64,000 nt of DNA from Actinoplanes teichomyceticus ATCC 31121 (GCF_003711105.1 NZ_CP023865.1:5982501-6046500); one strand, 5' to 3'; positions 1-8,603 are shown, counted from the stretch's first letter. Made by a program: numbers and translations. Notes: generated by a model not told the origin, from the sequence alone.

Positions 1-50
1 CACATCAGGTCGTCTACGAGAGTCACGCAGGGATTCTCCCGCACCGCCGG

Positions 51-836
51 GTGCGGACCACACCGGGATTCGCCGATGATGAGCGGATGGGTCACCTGGG
101 TAACGCGAAACCGCCGGTCGAGATGAGCAAGAAGCAGGCCGAGGCGCGGCTGGCGGCGGCGCAGCAGCGGCTGCTGCGGCTGCGGCTGACGCTGGGCGGG
201 CAGATCGGGGAGAAGAAGATCGGGCCGCCGCTGTGTGTGCTGTTCGAGGGCTGGGACGCGTCCGGCAAGGGCGGGGCGATCAAGCGCCTGGTGGCGCCGC
301 TGGATCCGAGGCACGTGCGGGTCGCCCAGTTCGCCGCGCCGACCTACGACGAGAAGCGGCACCACTTCCTGCAGCGGTTCTGGAACGTGCTGCCCGGCGC
401 CGGCGGGATGGCCGTGCTGGACCGGTCGTGGTACGGCCGGGTGCTGGTGGAGCGGGTGGAGGGGTTCGCCACGGACGCGCAGTGGAAGCGGGCGTACGAG
501 GAGATCAACGAGTTCGAGCGGACGCTGACCGCGGAGGGCATGATCCTGATCAAGTTCTGGATGCACGTGTCGGACGAGGAGCAGTTGCGCCGGTTCCACA
601 GCCGGGCGGCCGATCCGTTGCGCACCTGGAAGCTGACCGACGAGGACTGGCGCAACCGGGAGAAGCGCGACCAGTACCGGGCGGCGATCGAGGAGATGCT
701 GGCGCGTACCGACCAGCCGCGGGCGCGCTGGCGGGTGATCCCGGGCGACGACAAGGGGTACGCCCGGCTGGCCGTGGTGGAGGAGGTCTGCCAGGTGGTC
801 GAGAAGAAGCTGGCCAAGCTTGGGCTATTAGCCTGA
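51..836 (+). CDS. ppk2: PPK2-family polyphosphate kinase
   Basis: A 261-aa PPK2-type kinase, which transfers phosphate between polyphosphate and nucleotides in the cytosol. A P-loop reading GWDASGKGG lies near residues 67-75 and a Walker B-like DRSWYGR near residue 124, both PPK2 hallmarks, followed by the helical lid region. Length fits one PPK2 domain. The frame opens with GTG at 51, but an in-frame ATG at 87 would remove 12 unconserved residues and is equally likely. PPK2 subclasses (NDP, NMP or dual use) cannot be told apart by eye. It stands alone, followed by a secreted-protein gene on the same strand. Confidence 0.85.
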   Translation: MRTTPGFADDERMGHLGNAKPPVEMSKKQAEARLAAAQQRLLRLRLTLGGQIGEKKIGPPLCVLFEGWDASGKGGAIKRLVAPLDPRHVRVAQFAAPTYDEKRHHFLQRFWNVLPGAGGMAVLDRSWYGRVLVERVEGFATDAQWKRAYEEINEFERTLTAEGMILIKFWMHVSDEEQLRRFHSRAADPLRTWKLTDEDWRNREKRDQYRAAIEEMLARTDQPRARWRVIPGDDKGYARLAVVEEVCQVVEKKLAKLGLLA

Positions 837-883
837 TTAAAGCCGTTTTGACCGATATGGTAAAGCGCATGACTAGGATCCCT

Positions 884-1426
884 ATGCGCACCGCCGCCCT
901 GCTGGCGGGCCTCGCCGGTGCCGTGTGCGGCGTCGCCGGGCCCGCCGTGGCCACCGAGGCGACCACACCCGCCGTGGCGCCCGGCTCCGTCGCGTCCGCC
1001 ACCCTGACCGATCCGGCCCGCCTGACCTGGGCGCCGGCCGCCACCCGGACCACGGCCACGAAGCAGGCGATCGCCGTGGCCGTGGTCCGCACCCGCGCCT
1101 CCGAGCAGGGGCAGGCGGTGTTCAGTCTGGTCGGCGCGGCCGACCAGAAGCAGGCGCAGGTGCTCCGGCTGGCCTCCAGCGCCGCCTTCCTGGCGCTGCG
1201 GCCCCGGTACGCGCCGGCCACCGTGCCCCGCGACAGGTACACCTATCAGATCGAGGTCGGGTACCGGGACAGCAGCAAGAAGCGGGTGACCGTCGTACAG
1301 GGCACCCCCGGCACGCCGAAGGTCGCCCTCGACCTGATCCGGTTGATGACCGATGTCGAGCCGCCGGACCTGTCAGACCTGTCCGATCTTCCGGTGTCCT
1401 TCCCACCCGGCTTCCCGTTCAACTGA
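884..1426 (+). CDS. Small secreted protein of unknown function
   Basis: A 180-aa protein with a clear Sec signal peptide: Met-Arg, a hydrophobic Ala/Leu/Gly core and an AVA-type cleavage site near residue 20. The mature part is Ala/Thr-rich and ends in a Pro/Asp tail (PPDLSDLSDLP). I recognise no family. The ATG at 884 is preferred over in-frame ATGs at 857 and 869 because AGGA at 875-878 sits 5 nt upstream and the signal peptide then begins normally. TAGGAT just upstream could also act as a -10 element. The gene ends before a 36-bp tandem repeat and a strong terminator. Export is inferred; function is unknown. Confidence 0.6.
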   Translation: MRTAALLAGLAGAVCGVAGPAVATEATTPAVAPGSVASATLTDPARLTWAPAATRTTATKQAIAVAVVRTRASEQGQAVFSLVGAADQKQAQVLRLASSAAFLALRPRYAPATVPRDRYTYQIEVGYRDSSKKRVTVVQGTPGTPKVALDLIRLMTDVEPPDLSDLSDLPVSFPPGFPFN

Positions 1427-1460
1427 ATCCGGACACGCCGCGGCGCCGCGCGAAGCGACC

Positions 1461-1668
1461 GCGGAAGAAGCCGACCGTCCACGCCGCGGGAAGCCCGCGG
1501 AAGAGACCGACCGCCCACGCCGCGCGGAGCCCGCGGAAGAAGCCGACCGCCCACGCCGCGCGGAGCCCGCGGAAGAGACCGACCGCCCACGCCGCGCGGA
1601 GCCCGCGGAAGAGACCGACCGCCCACGCCGCGCGGAGCCCGCGGAAGAGACCGACCGCCCACGCCGCG
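1461..1668. repeat. 36-bp tandem repeat, about 5.8 copies
   Basis: Units begin at 1461, 1497, 1533, 1569, 1605 and 1641 (the last partial) and are nearly identical, varying at GAAGAAG/GAAGAGA. The period is a multiple of three, so several frames stay open on both strands (for example a 12-residue unit EPAEETDRPRRA), but those frames run through the adjoining terminator and are probably not translated. The array lies between a secreted-protein gene and the terminator shared with ptsI. Confidence 0.9.
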
Positions 1669-1699
1669 AAAAGGCCTCCGCCATCGACGGAGGCCTTTT
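1669..1699. terminator. Bidirectional intrinsic terminator
   Basis: A perfect 12-bp stem, AAAAGGCCTCCG pairing with CGGAGGCCTTTT, around a 7-nt loop. The A-tract on one side and T-tract on the other let it work in both directions. It lies between the plus-strand secreted-protein gene and the minus-strand ptsI stop at 1726, so it can end both transcripts. It is the only classical U-tract terminator I found here. Confidence 0.9.
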
Positions 1700-1725
1700 C
1701 CGCGAGCACGGGCGGGTGCCCGCGC

Positions 1726-3375
1726 TCAGAGGACCGATTTGCGCGCGGCGACCGCGTCCGGCGCGGCGACCGCCAACTCGGCCAGCCGGCGGCATTCCGC
1801 GTAGGAATGGCGGGCCAGCGCGGCCCGCACCGCCGGCAGCGCCCGCGGTGACATCGACAGGCTGCTGATGCCCAGCCCGGCCAGCACCGGCGCGAGCTGC
1901 GGATCGGCGGCCGCCTCGCCGCACACCCCGACCGGTTTGCCGGTCTCCCGCCCGGCCGCCCCGCAGATCGCGATGAGCTGCAACAGCGCCGGTTGCCACG
2001 GGTCGAGCAGGTCGGCCAGCTCGCCGCACATCCGGTCGGCGGCGAACGTGTACTGGCTCAGATCGTTGGTGCCGATGCTGAGGAAGTCCACCGCCCGCAG
2101 CAGGTCACCGGCGCGCAGCGCGGCGGCCGGCACCTCGATCATCACGCCCGCCCTGGGCAGCCCGGCCTCGTGCACCGCGGCCGCGAACTCGGTCGCCTCG
2201 GTGAGTGTGGAGACCATCGGCGCCATCACCCAGACGTCCGCGTCGCAGTCGGCCGCCGCCGCCGCTATCGCGGCGAGCTGGGCGGTCAGCACGCCCGGGC
2301 GCCGCCGCGCCACGCGCAGGCCGCGGACACCCAGGGCGGGGTTGGGCTCGCCGTCCTGGTGGAGGAACGGCAGCGGTTTGTCGGCGCCGGCGTCCAGCGT
2401 ACGGATCACCACGCGTCGCCCGGCCATCGCGCGGAAGACCTCCCGGTACGCGGTGATCTGCTCGTCGCGGCCCGGTTCCGAGGCGCGGTCCAGGAACAGC
2501 AGCTCGGTGCGGAACAGTCCGATCCCCTCGGCGTGCGCCTGGTCGGCGGCCGGAACGTTCTTCGCCGAGCCGACGTTGGCCAGCAGCTTCACCGCGTGCC
2601 CGTCCGAGGTGCGGCCCGGCCCGGACGAGCCGGCCACCGCCGCCGCCTCGGCCGCCGCGTCCCGCCGGGCGGCCACCACGGTCGCCTCGTCGACGCCGAC
2701 GTCGACCCGGCCGGTCGCGCCGTCCACCAGGACCCGGGTGTGCTCGGCAACCCGCAGCACGCCGGGGCAGGCCACCACGGCGGGCAGGCCGAGCGCCCGG
2801 GCCAGGATGGCGGTGTGGCTGGTCGGGCCGCCGATCTCGGTGACCAGGGCGACGACCTGGTCCGGGTCGAGGTCGGCGGTGTCCGCGGGGGCCAGGTCGC
2901 GGGCGGCCAGCACGTACGGGTGACCCGGTTGCGGAACGCCGGGCATCGGCAGGCCGAGCAGCACGGCGACCGCCCGGTCCCGCAGGTCGTCCAGGTCCGC
3001 GACGCGTTCCGCGAGGTAGCCGCCGGCCTCGGCGAACATCTCGCGGAACGTGCCGAAGGCGGCGTCGATGGCGTGCGGCGCGTCGGTGCCGTCCTCGATG
3101 TGCTCGCGGACGGCGTCACGCAACTCCTCGTCGCCGGCCATCAACGCCTCGGCGCGCAGCACCTCGGCCACGGTGGCCTCGGTCGCCCGGTCGGCGCGCC
3201 GCTCCAGGTCGGCGACGACCTCGGCGAGTGCGGCGTACGCCCGGCGCACCTCCGCCTCCGGGTCGCCGACCGGGACCGGCGGGGGCAGCGCCGGCGCCGC
3301 GGCGATGCGCAGCAGCGGCCCGGCGGCGACGCCGGCGCTCACCCCGATGCCGGCCAGGCCGGTGGCGTCAGGCAT
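1726..3375 (-). CDS. ptsI: PTS Enzyme I
   Basis: Phosphoenolpyruvate-protein phosphotransferase (549 aa), the cytosolic first step of the PTS, passing phosphate from PEP to HPr. The swivelling-domain motif GGPTSHTAILAR contains the phosphorylated His187. The C-terminal PEP-binding barrel shows LFRTELLFL, ALGVRGLRVA and SIGTNDLSQYTFAADR. Length is slightly under the usual 555-575 aa. It overlaps ptsH by 8 nt and is the last gene of an operon beginning with EIIC at 6657. Having EI and HPr inside a sugar-specific operon makes this a self-contained PTS. Confidence 0.95.
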   Translation of the reverse strand: MPDATGLAGIGVSAGVAAGPLLRIAAAPALPPPVPVGDPEAEVRRAYAALAEVVADLERRADRATEATVAEVLRAEALMAGDEELRDAVREHIEDGTDAPHAIDAAFGTFREMFAEAGGYLAERVADLDDLRDRAVAVLLGLPMPGVPQPGHPYVLAARDLAPADTADLDPDQVVALVTEIGGPTSHTAILARALGLPAVVACPGVLRVAEHTRVLVDGATGRVDVGVDEATVVAARRDAAAEAAAVAGSSGPGRTSDGHAVKLLANVGSAKNVPAADQAHAEGIGLFRTELLFLDRASEPGRDEQITAYREVFRAMAGRRVVIRTLDAGADKPLPFLHQDGEPNPALGVRGLRVARRRPGVLTAQLAAIAAAAADCDADVWVMAPMVSTLTEATEFAAAVHEAGLPRAGVMIEVPAAALRAGDLLRAVDFLSIGTNDLSQYTFAADRMCGELADLLDPWQPALLQLIAICGAAGRETGKPVGVCGEAAADPQLAPVLAGLGISSLSMSPRALPAVRAALARHSYAECRRLAELAVAAPDAVAARKSVL

Positions 3376-3643
3376 CGTCGGCGTCCAGATCCTTGGCGAG
3401 CAGCGCGGCGAGGCCGTCCAGGGCCTGGTCGGCGCCGTCGCCGTCGGCTTCCAGGATCACCTCGGTGCCCTGCTTGGCGCCGAGGGCGAGCACCGACAGC
3501 ATGCTCTTGGCGGGCACCGGACGCTTGTCGCCGACCCGGATGGTGACCTTCACCGGCGCCGCGGCGGCCGCCTCCACGAAGATCTTGGCGGGGCGGGCGT
3601 GCAGCCCGCTGCTGGAACCGACGGTCACCGTGCGCGTGGGCAT
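3368..3643 (-). CDS. ptsH: Phosphocarrier protein HPr
   Basis: HPr (91 aa) carries phosphate from Enzyme I to EIIA. The active-site motif GLHARPA puts the phosphorylated histidine at position 15, and AKSMLSVLALG places a serine at position 47, equivalent to the regulatory Ser46 of Firmicutes. Whether that serine is phosphorylated here is unknown. It lies 20 nt downstream of the dehydrogenase stop and overlaps ptsI by 8 nt, so both are probably translated from one mRNA. Confidence 0.95.
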   Translation of the reverse strand: MPTRTVTVGSSSGLHARPAKIFVEAAAAAPVKVTIRVGDKRPVPAKSMLSVLALGAKQGTEVILEADGDGADQALDGLAALLAKDLDADDA

Positions 3644-3663
3644 GGTGTTCCCCTTCCTCGGAC

Positions 3664-4704
3664 TTACGGTTCGATGGTGACCTTGATGGCCTCGCCGCGC
3701 TCGACGATGCCGAACGCGTCGATCGCGCCGTCCAGCGGCAACCGGTGCGTGATCAGATCGGCGACCGGCACCGCGCCGGTGGCCACCAGGTCGAGCGCCT
3801 GCTTGTTGTGCGCCGGGCTGGAGCCGTTGGCGCCGACGATCGTCAGCTCCCGGTAGTGCACCAGGTTGGAGTCGCAGGTGATGGTCGGCTTGTCCTTGGG
3901 CAGGCCGCCGAAGAAGCTGATCCGGCCCTGCCGGGCGGCCATCTGGATGGCCTGCTCCTGCGCCTTGCCGGAGGCGGCGGCGGTGATGATGACGTCGGCG
4001 CCGCGGCCGTCGGTCAGCTTGAGGATCTCCTCGACCGGGTCGGTCTCCCCGGCGCAGATCGCGGCGTCCGGCTTGACCAGGTCGGCGGCCATCTCCAGGC
4101 GCTGGCGGCTGAGCTCGACCAGGAACACCCGGGCGGCGCCGCGGGCCCGGGCCAGCCGCACGTGCAGGCAGCCGATCGGGCCGGAGCCGATGACGACCAC
4201 GTCGTCACCCTCGCCGACGCGGGCCAGGTTCTGCGCGTTGAGGGCGCAGGCGAGCGGCTCGGCCACCGAGGCCTCGGCGAACGTGACGCCGTCCGGGATG
4301 CGGTTGAGGCCGTCGACCTTCAGCACCTCCTTGGGCACCACCATGTACTGCGCGAAGCCGCCCTCGAAGTGGTAGCCCATCGAGACCTGGTTCGGGCAGA
4401 TGGTCATCCGGCCGCGCCGGCACTCGCCGCACTCGCCGCACGGGATGGCCGCGATCACCTGCACCCGGTCCCCGGCCGCCCAGCCCTCGACGCCGTCGCC
4501 GACCGTGACGACCTCGCCGGCGATCTCGTGGCCCATCACCCGCGGCGGGTGGATGTGGTGGTGGCCGAACTTGGAGATCTTCACGTCGGTGCCGCAGGTG
4601 GAGCAGTTGCGTACCCGGATCTTCACCTCGCCCGGGCCGGCCTCGGGCTCCGGAACGTCCTCGAAGCGGACGTCGCCGGGGGCATGGAATCGCACGACCT
4701 TCAT
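3664..4704 (-). CDS. Zinc-dependent (MDR) polyol or polyol-phosphate dehydrogenase
   Basis: A 346-aa medium-chain dehydrogenase of the sorbitol/threonine dehydrogenase type. Likely catalytic-zinc ligands are Cys37 and the His59-Glu60 pair of the GHE motif. Four structural-zinc cysteines lie at 89, 92, 95 and 103, and the NAD(P) fold shows GSGPIG near residue 173. Its start overlaps the EIIA stop by 4 nt, so it belongs to the mannitol PTS operon and probably oxidises the phosphorylated hexitol. It is not related to classical MtlD (long-chain polyol dehydrogenase). Family members oxidise C2, so mannitol-1-phosphate could give fructose-1-phosphate, the substrate of the neighbouring FruK. That is inference; oxidation at C5 to fructose-6-phosphate is the conventional alternative. 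Confidence 0.85.
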   Translation of the reverse strand: MKVVRFHAPGDVRFEDVPEPEAGPGEVKIRVRNCSTCGTDVKISKFGHHHIHPPRVMGHEIAGEVVTVGDGVEGWAAGDRVQVIAAIPCGECGECRRGRMTICPNQVSMGYHFEGGFAQYMVVPKEVLKVDGLNRIPDGVTFAEASVAEPLACALNAQNLARVGEGDDVVVIGSGPIGCLHVRLARARGAARVFLVELSRQRLEMAADLVKPDAAICAGETDPVEEILKLTDGRGADVIITAAASGKAQEQAIQMAARQGRISFFGGLPKDKPTITCDSNLVHYRELTIVGANGSSPAHNKQALDLVATGAVPVADLITHRLPLDGAIDAFGIVERGEAIKVTIEP

Positions 4705-5174
4705 GACTTGCTGTCCTCTCGTACCGGCTCGTCGCCGGTCTCGTTCTTGATCGCCCCGAGCAGCCGGATCACGGTGTCGGGGTCGGTGGCCTCGCGCAGT
4801 TCACGGGCCTGGTCCTCGTCGAGCAGGATCTCGGCGAGCGCGGCGAGCAGCTCGACGTGCCCGTCTCCGGAGGCGGCGATGCCGACGCAGACGGTCACCG
4901 GCTCGCCGCCCCAGTCCACACCCGCCGGGAAGCGCAGCACGGCCAGCGCGTCCCGGTGGACCAGTGCCTTGCCGCCGAGGGTCCCGTGCGGGATGGCCAC
5001 CCCCTCGCCGACGTACGTGGAGATCGACTGCTCCCGGGCGAGCATCGTGGCGACGTACCCGGGGTCGACCGCACCGATCTCCACCAGCGCCTCGCCGCAG
5101 CGGCGGATCGCGTCCTCGCGGTCCGCCGCCGTCTCGGCCAGCTTGATCGCCCGGCGGTCCAGCAGCTCAGACAT
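4701..5174 (-). CDS. mtlF: PTS EIIA, mannitol/fructose type
   Basis: A free-standing EIIA of 157 aa that takes phosphate from HPr and passes it to EIIB. The motif VGEGVAIPHGT contains the active His63, as in mannitol/fructose EIIA domains. The C-terminus is an acidic, probably disordered tail. Its start overlaps the EIIB stop by 8 nt and its stop overlaps the dehydrogenase start by 4 nt. The substrate is inferred from the neighbouring mannitol-type EIIC. Confidence 0.9.
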   Translation of the reverse strand: MSELLDRRAIKLAETAADREDAIRRCGEALVEIGAVDPGYVATMLAREQSISTYVGEGVAIPHGTLGGKALVHRDALAVLRFPAGVDWGGEPVTVCVGIAASGDGHVELLAALAEILLDEDQARELREATDPDTVIRLLGAIKNETGDEPVREDSKS

Positions 5175-5475
5175 CGAGGTCGGTGCCCTGCTGGATGGCC
5201 TTGACCACCCGGGTGACCGCCGGGTCGCCGAGGAAGATCTGGAACGGCACGATGGGTTTGCCGGGCGCCACCGAACGGGCCCGGGCGGCCAGGCCGTTGT
5301 GGCAGACCACCACGTCGGCGTCGGCCGGGATGGAGTTCACCGGGGTGTGCTCCACGGTGACGCCGGTCTTGCCGAGCTGCTTGCGCAGGGTGCTGGCGAG
5401 CATCACGCTGCTGCCCATGCCGGCGTCGCAGGCGACGACGAGCTTGTGAATGTCCTTGCCGTTGATGGTGGCCAT
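5167..5475 (-). CDS. PTS EIIB, mannitol type
   Basis: A separate EIIB protein of 102 aa. The motif VVACDAGMGSSVMLAS holds the phosphorylated Cys16, matching the B domain that is fused to the C domain in E. coli MtlA. Here it is a separate gene, 30 nt after the EIIC stop. It passes phosphate from EIIA to the incoming hexitol bound by EIIC. Confidence 0.92.
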   Translation of the reverse strand: MATINGKDIHKLVVACDAGMGSSVMLASTLRKQLGKTGVTVEHTPVNSIPADADVVVCHNGLAARARSVAPGKPIVPFQIFLGDPAVTRVVKAIQQGTDLDV

Positions 5476-5505
5476 GGCCGGACCTCCGTTCGGTGAGTGG
5501 GTGGG

Positions 5506-6657
5506 TTAGGCGGTTTCGGTCGCGGCGCGCGGCGCCACGGCGGTCGGCGTGACGCCGGCGGTCCCGGCGTCCGCGGTGGACTCCTCGGCCTCGTCCGGCT
5601 CCTGGTCGCTCTTCAACCTGCCGAAGCCGAGCAGGGCCGAGGCGACCGCGAAGGTGACCACGGTGGCGATCACGACACCGAGGATCATGCCGAAGTAGCC
5701 GTCCTTCGCGGTGACCGCGAAGTAGGCGAAGATGCTGCCCGGCGCCGGGGTGGCGACGGTGCCGGTGCCGGTGATCATGAAGGTCGCGACACCGGACATG
5801 CCACCGGCGATCATCGCGAGGATCAGCCGCGGCTTCATCAGCACGTACGGGAAGTAGATCTCGTGGATGCCGCCGAGGAAGTGGATGATCATCGCGGCCG
5901 GGGTGGTCGGGCGCAGCGACCTCGGGCCGAAGAACATGAACGCGGCGAGCAGGCCGAGGCCCGGCCCGGGGTTCGACTCGATCATGAACAGGATGGACTT
6001 GCCGGTGTCCTGCACCTGCTGCACGCCGAGCGGGCCGAACACACCGTGGTTGATCGCGTTGTTCAGGAAGAGCACCTTGGCCGGCTCGACCAGCACCGAG
6101 GCCAGCGGCATCAGGCTGTGGTCGAGCAGCCAGTCGACGGCGTTGCCGGCGCCCTTGGTGAGGGCGTCGACGACCGGGCCGATGGCGAGCTTGCCGAGGA
6201 TGGCGAAGAGCGCGCCGATGATGCCGGCCGAGAAGTTGTCCACCAGCATCTCGAAGCCGGGCTTGATCTTGCCGTCGATCGCGTTGTCGAAGAGCCGGAG
6301 CACGTACGCGGTGAGCGGCGCGATGGCCATCGCGCCGAGGAACATCGGGACGTCGGCGCCGACCACGACACCGAACGTGGCGACCGCACCGACCACCGCG
6401 CCCCGCTGACCGTGCACCATCCGGCCGCCGGTGTAACCGATCAGGATCGGCAGCAGGTACTTGATCATCGGGTCGACGAGCTTGGCCAGGTCGTCGTTCG
6501 GTATCCAGCCGACCGGGATGAACATGGCGGTGATCAGGCCCCAGGCGATGATCGCGCCGATGTTCGGCATCACCATGCCGGCCAGATGGCCGCCGAGTTT
6601 CTGCACTCGGGCCCGGAACCCGGTTCCGGTGACCTCGGGGGTGTACGAAGAGGCCAT
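5506..6657 (-). CDS. mtlA: PTS EIIC, mannitol permease
   Basis: The membrane C domain of a mannitol PTS (383 aa, many hydrophobic segments). It matches E. coli MtlA in recognisable order: MVMPNIGAIIAWGLITAMFIP, LLPILIGYTGG, GADVPMFLGAM, FLNNAINHGVFGPLG and the substrate-pocket motif GGIHEIYFPYV. It ends in a 40-residue Glu/Ala/Thr-rich tail instead of fused B and A domains, which are separate genes downstream. GGAG about 8 nt upstream supports the ATG at 6657. The 246-bp upstream gap carries a 13-base motif shared with the fruR promoter. Confidence 0.95.
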   Translation of the reverse strand: MASSYTPEVTGTGFRARVQKLGGHLAGMVMPNIGAIIAWGLITAMFIPVGWIPNDDLAKLVDPMIKYLLPILIGYTGGRMVHGQRGAVVGAVATFGVVVGADVPMFLGAMAIAPLTAYVLRLFDNAIDGKIKPGFEMLVDNFSAGIIGALFAILGKLAIGPVVDALTKGAGNAVDWLLDHSLMPLASVLVEPAKVLFLNNAINHGVFGPLGVQQVQDTGKSILFMIESNPGPGLGLLAAFMFFGPRSLRPTTPAAMIIHFLGGIHEIYFPYVLMKPRLILAMIAGGMSGVATFMITGTGTVATPAPGSIFAYFAVTAKDGYFGMILGVVIATVVTFAVASALLGFGRLKSDQEPDEAEESTADAGTAGVTPTAVAPRAATETA

Positions 6658-6735
6658 GAGGGATCTCCATTCATTGACTGGGGTCGTGCCGGTCCCCCGC
6701 TGAGAACGTGAACTTCATACCGCTTGAGAAGCGAA

Positions 6736-6748
6736 TTTCGTTTTTGTT
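6736..6748. promoter_or_regulatory. Candidate FruR operator upstream of mtlA
   Basis: TTTCGTTTTTGTT lies in the gap between fruK and mtlA. It differs at one base from TTTCGTCTTTGTT at 8631-8643 upstream of fruR, in the same orientation relative to the genes. DeoR-family repressors often bind T-rich TTTCG-type repeats, and a DeoR gene is the nearest regulator. Confidence 0.5.
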
Positions 6749-6903
6749 ACGGGTACAGCTCAGCTGCGGCCGGGCGGCCGCCGGTCATCGATGTCCGGAG
6801 TACGACGTACGGGTACGCCCGGTGGACGAGTGGAGTTGCTGTTCGCGCGGTCCGGCGCGGGCGCCCCGGTCCGCGAGTCTTGCGTCGCGCTCGCCGACGG
6901 TCC

Positions 6904-7845
6904 TCAGTCGCGGCCGAGGGGGCGGGACGGGTCCGGGTCGCTGTCGATGCGGATGGTCGTCCGGTCGAGGTCCTGCGGGCGTGGCATCCGGCTGCCCGGG
7001 AGGCTGACCGCGGCCGCGCCCCACGCCAGGCCCTCGATCAGCGCCGCCTCGCCGCGCGCCCCGGCCGCGAGGAAGCCGGCCAGCATCGCGTCGCCCGCGC
7101 CGACCGTGCTGCGCGGCACGCTGACCGGCGACTTCCCGGTCAGCACACCGGACTGCTCGACCAGCACCGCGCCGTCGGCGCCCAGGCTGGCCAGCACCGT
7201 GCCGGCGCCGGCCTTGCGCAGCCGCTCGCAGGCGTCCAGCACGTCACCGAGCGTGGTCAGCTCCGCGCCGGCCGCCTCGGCCAGCTCCTCCCGGTTCGGC
7301 TTGACCAGCGTCGCTCCCGCGTTGACGCCGGCGAGCAGCGCCGGGCCGCTGGAGTCGACGGCGAGGCGGGCGCCGGCCGCGACCAGCCGCTCGCAGAGCG
7401 CGGCGAAGGCGGCCACCGACGGGCCGGGCGGCAGGCTGCCGCAGATGACCACCCATTCGCTCCCCTGGGCGGCGGCCAACACGGCGTCGCTCACCTGGGC
7501 GAACTCGTCGGTGGAGAGCACCGGGCCGGCTTCGTTGATTTTGGTGACCGTGCCGTCCGGCTCGGCCAGGGTGATGTTGGACCGGGTCCGTCCGGTGATC
7601 GGGACGGCGACCATGTCCACCCCCTCGGCCCTGAGAAGGTCGACCAGCTGCTCGCCCTCGGCGCCGCCGGTCGGCACCACCGCGGTGGAGCGCACCCCAT
7701 TGGCCAGCAGCGCCCGCGAGACGTTGACACCCTTGCCGCCCGGGTCGATGTGCGAGTCTCCGGCCCGCAGCACCTCGCCGCGGACCAGCGCGTCGACCTC
7801 GAGCGCCCGGTCGACGCTCGGGTTCAGGGTGACCGTGAGAATCAT
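6904..7845 (-). CDS. fruK: 1-phosphofructokinase (PfkB family)
   Basis: A 313-aa ribokinase/PfkB-fold kinase that phosphorylates fructose-1-phosphate to fructose-1,6-bisphosphate. It begins MILTVTLNPSVDRAL, the classic 1-PFK start, has the N-terminal signature GGKGVNVSRAL and the C-terminal anion-hole/catalytic motif STVGAGDAMLAGF. Tagatose-6-phosphate kinase is a close relative, but the DeoR/PTS context favours FruK. Its start overlaps the fruR stop by 4 nt. No fructose EIIABC follows, which is unusual: mannitol EII genes take its place. Confidence 0.9.
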   Translation of the reverse strand: MILTVTLNPSVDRALEVDALVRGEVLRAGDSHIDPGGKGVNVSRALLANGVRSTAVVPTGGAEGEQLVDLLRAEGVDMVAVPITGRTRSNITLAEPDGTVTKINEAGPVLSTDEFAQVSDAVLAAAQGSEWVVICGSLPPGPSVAAFAALCERLVAAGARLAVDSSGPALLAGVNAGATLVKPNREELAEAAGAELTTLGDVLDACERLRKAGAGTVLASLGADGAVLVEQSGVLTGKSPVSVPRSTVGAGDAMLAGFLAAGARGEAALIEGLAWGAAAVSLPGSRMPRPQDLDRTTIRIDSDPDPSRPLGRD

Positions 7846-8603
7846 GCCTGCACCATCCGCACTCCGGTGGCCTCTACCTCGGCCGCCAGCTCGTGATCCA
7901 GCCCGGTGTCGGTGATCAGCAGATCGAGGTCGTCGAGACCACCGAACCGGGCCAGATAGTCATTTCCGATCTTCGTGTGGTCGGCCAGCAACACCACCCG
8001 GCGGGCCGCGGCGATCATCGCCCGCTTGACCGCCGCCTCGGCCGGGTCCGGGGTGGTCATGCCGCGCTCGACCGAAAGGCCGTTGGCGCCCATGAAGGCG
8101 ACGTCCACATACATCTCGGACAGTGGTCGCAGCGCCCAGTCGTCCACCGTGGCCAGCGTCTTGCCACGGACCCGGCCGCCGAGCAGCAGCACCGTCAGGT
8201 TCGGCTTGAGCCCCAGCATGGCGGCCAGGACCGGGGAGTTCACCACGACGGTGAGCTCGCGATCCGCGGGCAGGAGCTGGGCCAGGCGCGCCGTGGTCGT
8301 CCCCGCGTCCAGGATGATCGCGCCATCCTCCGGGATCTCGGCCAGCGCGGCCTTGGCGATCCGCTCCTTCTCGCTGATCAGCACGGCGTCGCGGGTGGCC
8401 AGCGCCGGCTCGAAGCCGAGGCGCTCGACCGGGATGGCGCCGCCGTGCACCCGGCGCAGCACGCCGGCACGTTCCAGCACGGTCAGGTCGCGCCGGATCG
8501 TCTCGGCGGTGACCGTCAAGCTGTCCGCCAGCGCCACCACGTCGACACGACCCTCCAGGCGGGCACGCCGCACGATCTCCTGCTGCCGTTCCTCCGCGTA
8601 CAT
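7842..8603 (-). CDS. fruR: DeoR-family regulator of the fru/mtl genes
   Basis: A 253-aa DeoR-type regulator. An N-terminal winged helix (RRDLTVLERAGVLRRVHGGAI) is followed by the sugar-phosphate-sensing DeoRC domain with IILDAGTTTARLAQLLP. It overlaps fruK by 4 nt. Family members usually repress and are released by a phosphorylated sugar such as fructose-1-phosphate. On the minus strand TTGACA (8671-8676) is a possible -35, and the repeated TTTCGTYTTTGTT motif lies between it and the gene. Confidence 0.88.
   Translation of the reverse strand: MYAEERQQEIVRRARLEGRVDVVALADSLTVTAETIRRDLTVLERAGVLRRVHGGAIPVERLGFEPALATRDAVLISEKERIAKAALAEIPEDGAIILDAGTTTARLAQLLPADRELTVVVNSPVLAAMLGLKPNLTVLLLGGRVRGKTLATVDDWALRPLSEMYVDVAFMGANGLSVERGMTTPDPAEAAVKRAMIAAARRVVLLADHTKIGNDYLARFGGLDDLDLLITDTGLDHELAAEVEATGVRMVQA

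Noticed and set aside
1461..1668. 36-bp repeat array as a CRISPR
   Set aside because: Units are directly adjacent with no spacers and there are no cas genes.
1353..1868. Plus-strand frame of EPAEETDRPRRA repeats that looks like a repeat protein
   Set aside because: It runs straight through the perfect terminator and into the 3' part of ptsI on the other strand; it is open only because the 36-bp unit has no stops.
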